From an alpha proteobacterium 3107 (lineage in GTDB: Bacteria; Pseudomonadota; Alphaproteobacteria; Rhodobacterales; Rhodobacteraceae), in assembly GCA_001483205.1 (NCBI GenBank), contig JPPB01000307.1:1-8782 (forward strand): 8,782 nucleotides of DNA, read 5' to 3'. Position 1 is the stretch's first letter; each line of letters starts with the position of its first letter. A program made the position numbers and the translations under genes. Shown here piece by piece: positions 7,081 to 8,782 of the stretch. The notes beneath the pieces were generated by a model that saw only the letters and a list, made by a program, of their open reading frames with translations, had not been told where the DNA came from and made no database searches.

Positions 7081-8073
7081 CTACTCCACCGGGCAGGCGT
7101 TGTCGCTCATATAGTCATGGACGACCAGCGCGCCGCCCGCGATGCTGTCGGTCGCCTCATCGACGGTGGCCTGCATATCGGCGGTGATCAGGGCCTCATT
7201 GTGTTCGTCAAGCGCATAGCCGACGCCGCCATTCGCAAGCCCCATGACGAAAAAGCCGGACTCGACCGCCTTTCCCTGGCTGAGCGCGTTGTAAACCGCG
7301 TTATCAACCCGTTTGAGCATCGAGGTCAGAACCTTGCCCGGATGCAGGTGATTCTGGTTGCTGTCCACACCGATGGACAGGATGCCCTCATCCGCCGCCG
7401 TTTGCAGAACACCGACACCGGTGCCGCCCGCCGCCGCATAGATGACATCCGCACCCTGGGCGATCTGGGCGCGCGCCAGTTCCGAGCCTTTCACCGGGTC
7501 GTTCCAGGCCGCCGGTGTGGTGCCGGTCATGTTCTGGATGATGACCGCATCCGGGTTGACCGCCCTTGCCCCCTGCACATAGCCACAGGCGAATTTGCGG
7601 ATCAGCGGAATGTCCATGCCGCCGATGAACCCGACGGTGCCCGAACGCGACGCCATCGCCGCCAACATGCCGACCAGATAAGAGCCTTCATGCTCCTGAA
7701 ACACCACCGAGCGCACGTTTGGCTGCTCAACCACCATGTCGATGATGACGAATTTGGTGTCCGGGTAATCGGGGGCCACCTCGTTCAGCACGTTTCCGAA
7801 GGCGAAACCGGTCATCACGATGGGGTTAGAGCCGGTTTCCGCCAGCCGCCGCAGGGCCTGTTCGCGCTGTGCTTCCGACTGCATTTCAATCTCGCGATAG
7901 CTGCCGCCGGTTTCGCTGACCCAGCGTTGCGCCCCGCTATAGGCGGCCTCGTTGAACGATTTGTCAAACTTGCCGCCAAGGTCGAAAACCAGGGCCGGAT
8001 CGGCCCCTGCCGCCCCCGCCATGCCAAGCCCCGCCACGAAGGCCATCACCCGCCAGTTCGTCAGTTTCGCCAT
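7081..8073 (-). CDS. BMP-family (PnrA-like) periplasmic substrate-binding protein
   Basis: This 330-residue protein is the periplasmic binding component of the importer and first gene of the operon. Residues 1-24 form a signal peptide (basic start, hydrophobic core, A-G-A before D25). There is no lipobox cysteine, so it should be soluble in the periplasm. The mature start PALVFDLGGKFDKSFNEAAYSGA carries the BMP hallmark 'GG.fDKSFN.aa..G'. Further family features are VGFIGGMDIPLIRKFACGYVQGA and VIYAAAGGTGVGVLQTA. Relatives such as PnrA bind purine nucleosides, so a nucleoside or other purine is the likely ligand, though some BMP proteins bind other molecules. The ATG at 8071-8073 is preceded by GGGAGAGG (8078-8085). 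Directly before that lies a folded leader that probably controls translation. Confidence 0.94.
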   Translation of the reverse strand: MAKLTNWRVMAFVAGLGMAGAAGADPALVFDLGGKFDKSFNEAAYSGAQRWVSETGGSYREIEMQSEAQREQALRRLAETGSNPIVMTGFAFGNVLNEVAPDYPDTKFVIIDMVVEQPNVRSVVFQEHEGSYLVGMLAAMASRSGTVGFIGGMDIPLIRKFACGYVQGARAVNPDAVIIQNMTGTTPAAWNDPVKGSELARAQIAQGADVIYAAAGGTGVGVLQTAADEGILSIGVDSNQNHLHPGKVLTSMLKRVDNAVYNALSQGKAVESGFFVMGLANGGVGYALDEHNEALITADMQATVDEATDSIAGGALVVHDYMSDNACPVE

Positions 8074-8086
8074 AAGTCCTCTCCCA

Positions 8087-8162
8087 AGGTTGATATTCGC
8101 CGGATTGCCCGGGGAAAGCCCCCCTGCGGGTGCCCCCGGGCAAACGGTTCTGCCAGCAACCT
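8087..8162 (-). promoter_or_regulatory. Structured 5' leader of the BMP operon, candidate purine (xanthine/NMT1-like) riboswitch
   Basis: Read as - strand RNA, three nested helices form: P1 AGGUUG (8162-8157) with CAACCU (8092-8087); P2 CUGG (8156-8153) with CCGG (8103-8100), one U-G pair; P3 UUGCCCGGGG (8143-8134) with CCCCGGGCAA (8114-8105), 10 perfect pairs. Between P2 and P3 the 5' strand has a 9-base bulge CAGAACCGU against a single U. Between P1 and P2 the 3' strand has a 7-base bulge CGAAUAU against none. Two asymmetric loops on opposite strands, with P1 ending next to the GGGAGAGG ribosome binding site, are typical of a ligand-binding leader acting on translation. The layout agrees with what I remember of the NMT1 (xanthine) class, but I cannot verify the consensus. 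The helices are seen directly; the function is inference. Confidence 0.5.
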
Positions 8163-8233
8163 AACGCGCATCCGGGCGATTGGAAACCCGCATGTTGATG
8201 GCGCAGCCGCTGATGATCAACCCGGTCGCGGCG

Positions 8234-8782
8234 TCACGGACAGCGGGCCATGCCTTGCGCGATGCTGCGCAGGAGCGCCGGGTAGAGCGCGCTGCCCGGT
8301 TCCAGCCCGGTTCCAAGGGGGTCAATGACGATAATCTCGGCCCCGGCTTTGCCAAAGACCGCCTCTGCAAGGCCCGCAAGGCCGGGGTTAAGCCGGGTCT
8401 CTGACAACAGACAGGTCACGTTCCGCTCTGCGATCACGGTGCGCATCCGGGCAACTCTTGCCGGGCCGGGGTCTGAGGCATCCGCCGGTGAGATCGCCCC
8501 GACAGCGGGAACGCCGAACCGTTCGCTGAAATACTGATAGGCGTCATGCAGGACGATATAGCCCTTGCCGCGGAACGGGGCGAGAAGGCTCTCGACATCC
8601 GCAATCGCCGCGTCAATTTCGTCCCGGCCCGCGCGGGCGTTCCGCAAATAGACGGCGGCGTTTTCCGGGTCGGCCTCTGCCAAAATGTAAGCGATTACAT
8701 CAAGCCAGAGTTTCCCGTTTTCAGGGTCCAGCCAGGCGTGGGGGTCAATGTCGCCATGGGCGTGATGGTGGGCGTGTTCGTC
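8234..8782 (-). CDS. znuA: Zinc ABC transporter substrate-binding protein ZnuA, C-terminal part (5' end outside window)
   Basis: The last 182 codons of a periplasmic zinc-binding protein run in from the right edge and stop at TGA 8234-8236. The fragment begins with part of a histidine-rich segment (DEHAHHHAHGD), which is characteristic of ZnuA proteins and is thought to hold or sense extra zinc. It is followed by DPHAWLDP, whose histidine is a zinc ligand. VLHDAYQYFSERFGVPAVGA provides the next ligand histidine, and IDPLG near the end matches the C-terminal aspartate-containing motif. The tail ends ...SIAQGMARCP, the usual place for the family's late cysteine. The protein delivers Zn2+ to the ZnuBC membrane complex, and Zur normally controls it from upstream of the gene, outside this window. 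A LacI-type palindrome lies inside the coding region at 8685-8700. Confidence 0.95.
   Translation of the reverse strand, partial: DEHAHHHAHGDIDPHAWLDPENGKLWLDVIAYILAEADPENAAVYLRNARAGRDEIDAAIADVESLLAPFRGKGYIVLHDAYQYFSERFGVPAVGAISPADASDPGPARVARMRTVIAERNVTCLLSETRLNPGLAGLAEAVFGKAGAEIIVIDPLGTGLEPGSALYPALLRSIAQGMARCP
8685..8700. promoter_or_regulatory. Operator-like palindrome inside znuA
   Basis: ATGTAAGCGATTACAT has perfect 6-base arms (ATGTAA / TTACAT) and differs at one base from TGTAAGCGCTTACA, the consensus suggested by the pair at 901-939. On the - strand it encodes part of Asp-Val-Ile-Ala-Tyr-Ile of ZnuA. It may be a genuine intragenic site for the same regulator or a coincidence of codon choice; nothing else in the surroundings looks like a promoter. 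Confidence 0.3.

Noticed and set aside
8105..8143. The strong GC stem TTGCCCGGGG/CCCCGGGCAA read as an intrinsic terminator for znuA
   Set aside because: No T-run follows the stem on the - strand; it is followed by further pairing segments and then a ribosome binding site. It fits better as part of the leader of the BMP operon, although a double role cannot be excluded.
5713..8328. A very long + strand open frame (871 codons) antisense to the ATPase and binding-protein genes
   Set aside because: It is the mirror of two well-conserved genes with GC-rich third positions, which leave few stops on the opposite strand. Its translation is rich in Arg, His, Pro and Gln and shows no recognisable domain.
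1..8782. CRISPR arrays, insertion sequences, tRNA genes
   Set aside because: No regularly spaced direct repeats, no transposase-like protein and no complete tRNA cloverleaf were found. A short 'GGACTCAAAATCC' stretch on the - strand near 800 resembles an anticodon arm but lacks the T-arm and acceptor stem.

Overview
The window looks like chromosomal DNA of a high-GC alphaproteobacterium, most likely a member of the Rhodobacteraceae. Three things point there: the protein families present, a class A RNase P RNA directly downstream of a peptidoglycan amidase gene, and the strong GC bias at third codon positions. The assignment is an inference from gene content, not from a sequence search.

Positions 1-690 (+ strand) hold the last 84 codons of a probable N-acetylmuramoyl-L-alanine amidase and a complete RNase P RNA gene (rnpB). 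Positions 690-1138 contain no convincing intact gene. They carry an imperfect inverted repeat and, at 901-939, two tandem palindromes of the type bound by LacI-family repressors. Positions 1139-2938 encode a full-length IlvD/Edd-family dehydratase very close to pentonate (xylonate-type) dehydratases. It is followed by broken remains of at least two further genes (2949-3383), one of them a sugar phosphate isomerase/epimerase. This part looks like a pentose or aldonate catabolic locus that has lost genes.

Positions 3435-8073 (- strand, convergent with the dehydratase) form a tight four-gene operon for a BMP-family (PnrA/Nup-type) ABC importer. Transcription order is periplasmic binding protein, double-domain ATPase, permease 1, permease 2. 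Start and stop codons overlap or nearly touch at each junction. The leader of this operon (8087-8162) folds into a three-stem hairpin with two asymmetric internal loops on opposite strands and ends right at the ribosome binding site, so it is a good candidate purine-sensing riboswitch. The window ends inside a - strand zinc-binding protein gene (znuA). That gene contains, within its coding sequence, a close copy of the palindrome found upstream of the dehydratase.

The intact functions are therefore aldonate dehydration, nucleoside/purine uptake and zinc uptake, next to housekeeping genes. The parts most worth a second look are the candidate riboswitch, the tandem operators with their distant copy in znuA, and the decayed sugar genes.
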